From Terriglobia bacterium (GTDB lineage Bacteria; Acidobacteriota; Terriglobia; UBA7540): 44,406 nucleotides of DNA. Shown in pieces: positions 44,032 through 44,406 of the stretch. The position numbers and the translations under genes were made by a program. Below the pieces are notes generated by a model. It made no database searches. It had not been told where the DNA came from and was given only the letters and a program-made list of their open reading frames with translations. The stretch's first letter is position 1, and every line of letters begins with the position of its first letter. The stretch covers positions 1 through 44,406 of the forward strand of contig JASHON010000168.1 of assembly GCA_030041095.1 (NCBI GenBank), in the 5' to 3' direction.

Positions 44032-44406
44032 GATAAAAGAGCTCAATGTCATTCTATCAGTTGCTCATGTCACTCTGCGACACCCGCAAAGCGTGAAAAC
44101 GTTTGGGGTAGGGGGGGGTTCAAACCCTACCTGGAGTTTCTACATTTTGGGATTGATCGAAGCCGCGGCGTGTCAGGGCATGACTTTAGTCGTGCCGCAA
44201 GCATGCTGGAGGGGAGAGGGCTTCAGCCCCTGCTGATGTCAAGGCCTACCCGTAATGCCAACCCGAGCCAGATCGTGGACTCTTCGCGTACGCTCTTCGT
44301 CTCTACCAAGACGCGCCAGGGACGAGCCCTGTTGCAATCGGAGCGCAACGTTACGCTGATGATCGACGTGCTGCCCTGTCTTGAAAATTGAGTAGGGGCG
44401 GGTTTG
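44032..44406. other. Right-end region with REP-like repeats, no supported gene
   Basis: The region upstream of mnmG holds hairpin-forming repeats: GTAGGG/CCCTAC at 44108-44130, an imperfect palindrome around 44177-44196 (GGCATGACTTTAGTCGTGCC), and GGGCTTCAGCCCCT at 44218-44231. GTAGGGGCGGGTTTG at 44392-44406 begins another unit like the first and is cut by the window edge. A 73-codon plus-strand frame (44170-44391) reads through these repeats and starts with SGHDFSRAA. It looks like a translated repeat, not a gene. Confidence 0.55.

Noticed and set aside
44108-44140. GGTTCAAACCC resembles a tRNA T-arm.
   Set aside because: No acceptor stem, anticodon arm or CCA end can be built around it; it belongs to a GTAGGG/CCCTAC repeat hairpin.

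Overview
The window looks like chromosomal DNA of an acidobacterium (Acidobacteriota, perhaps an uncultivated soil lineage). This is an inference from gene content: an Oar-type TonB-dependent receptor with a carboxypeptidase-regulatory-like N-terminus, an UpxY-type antiterminator heading a polysaccharide cluster, PilZ proteins, a PEP-CTERM protein, and moderately high G+C with many gene-to-gene overlaps. No phage, insertion sequence, CRISPR array or RNA gene was recognised.

Left half (1-22141, all on the minus strand): an exopolysaccharide/surface glycan locus, read from right to left. Its head is regulatory: a PilZ protein, an UpxY/RfaH-like antiterminator, a sigma-54 activator with an altered GAFTGA loop, a second PilZ protein and a secreted PEP-CTERM protein. 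Next comes the assembly machinery: a Wzz-like chain-length protein, a CpsD-like tyrosine kinase, and a phosphoglycosyl transferase with an unusual N-terminal domain. Then follows a sugar-nucleotide cassette (Gfo/Idh dehydrogenase, WbpD-like acetyltransferase, DegT aminotransferase, DUF354 protein, non-hydrolysing 2-epimerase). It matches the WbpB-D-E-I route to a UDP-2,3-diacetamido-2,3-dideoxy-mannuronic acid type sugar. The tail holds an unrecognised probably helical protein, a polysaccharide deacetylase, two family 2 glycosyltransferases, a DegT-like protein, a FemAB-like acyltransferase, a YdjC deacetylase and an epimerase cut by the window edge. Most junctions overlap or abut, so the tail and cassette are probably translationally coupled. 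No Wzx flippase, Wzy polymerase, UDP-GlcNAc 6-dehydrogenase or exosortase is visible here.

Middle (22142-33862): a small membrane protein, a 131-bp inverted-repeat element (MITE-like), thiE, a GH13 glycosidase, a very small membrane ORF, a large TonB-dependent receptor and a divergent ROK regulator. The last group looks like a small glycan-uptake locus. After it comes a secreted protein made of three related helical modules, two of them near-recent duplicates with a 555-nt period. It ends exactly where the convergent enolase gene ends.

Right part (33977-44406): a two-gene operon encodes a 1185-aa patatin-like lipase with C-terminal membrane segments and a 1178-aa polytopic membrane protein with a large extracytoplasmic part resembling periplasmic binding proteins. 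It has the layout of a sensor coupled to a phospholipase, and is the best candidate here for an undescribed system. A SelW/Rdx-family thioredoxin-fold protein and mnmG follow, and the right edge carries REP-like hairpin repeats.
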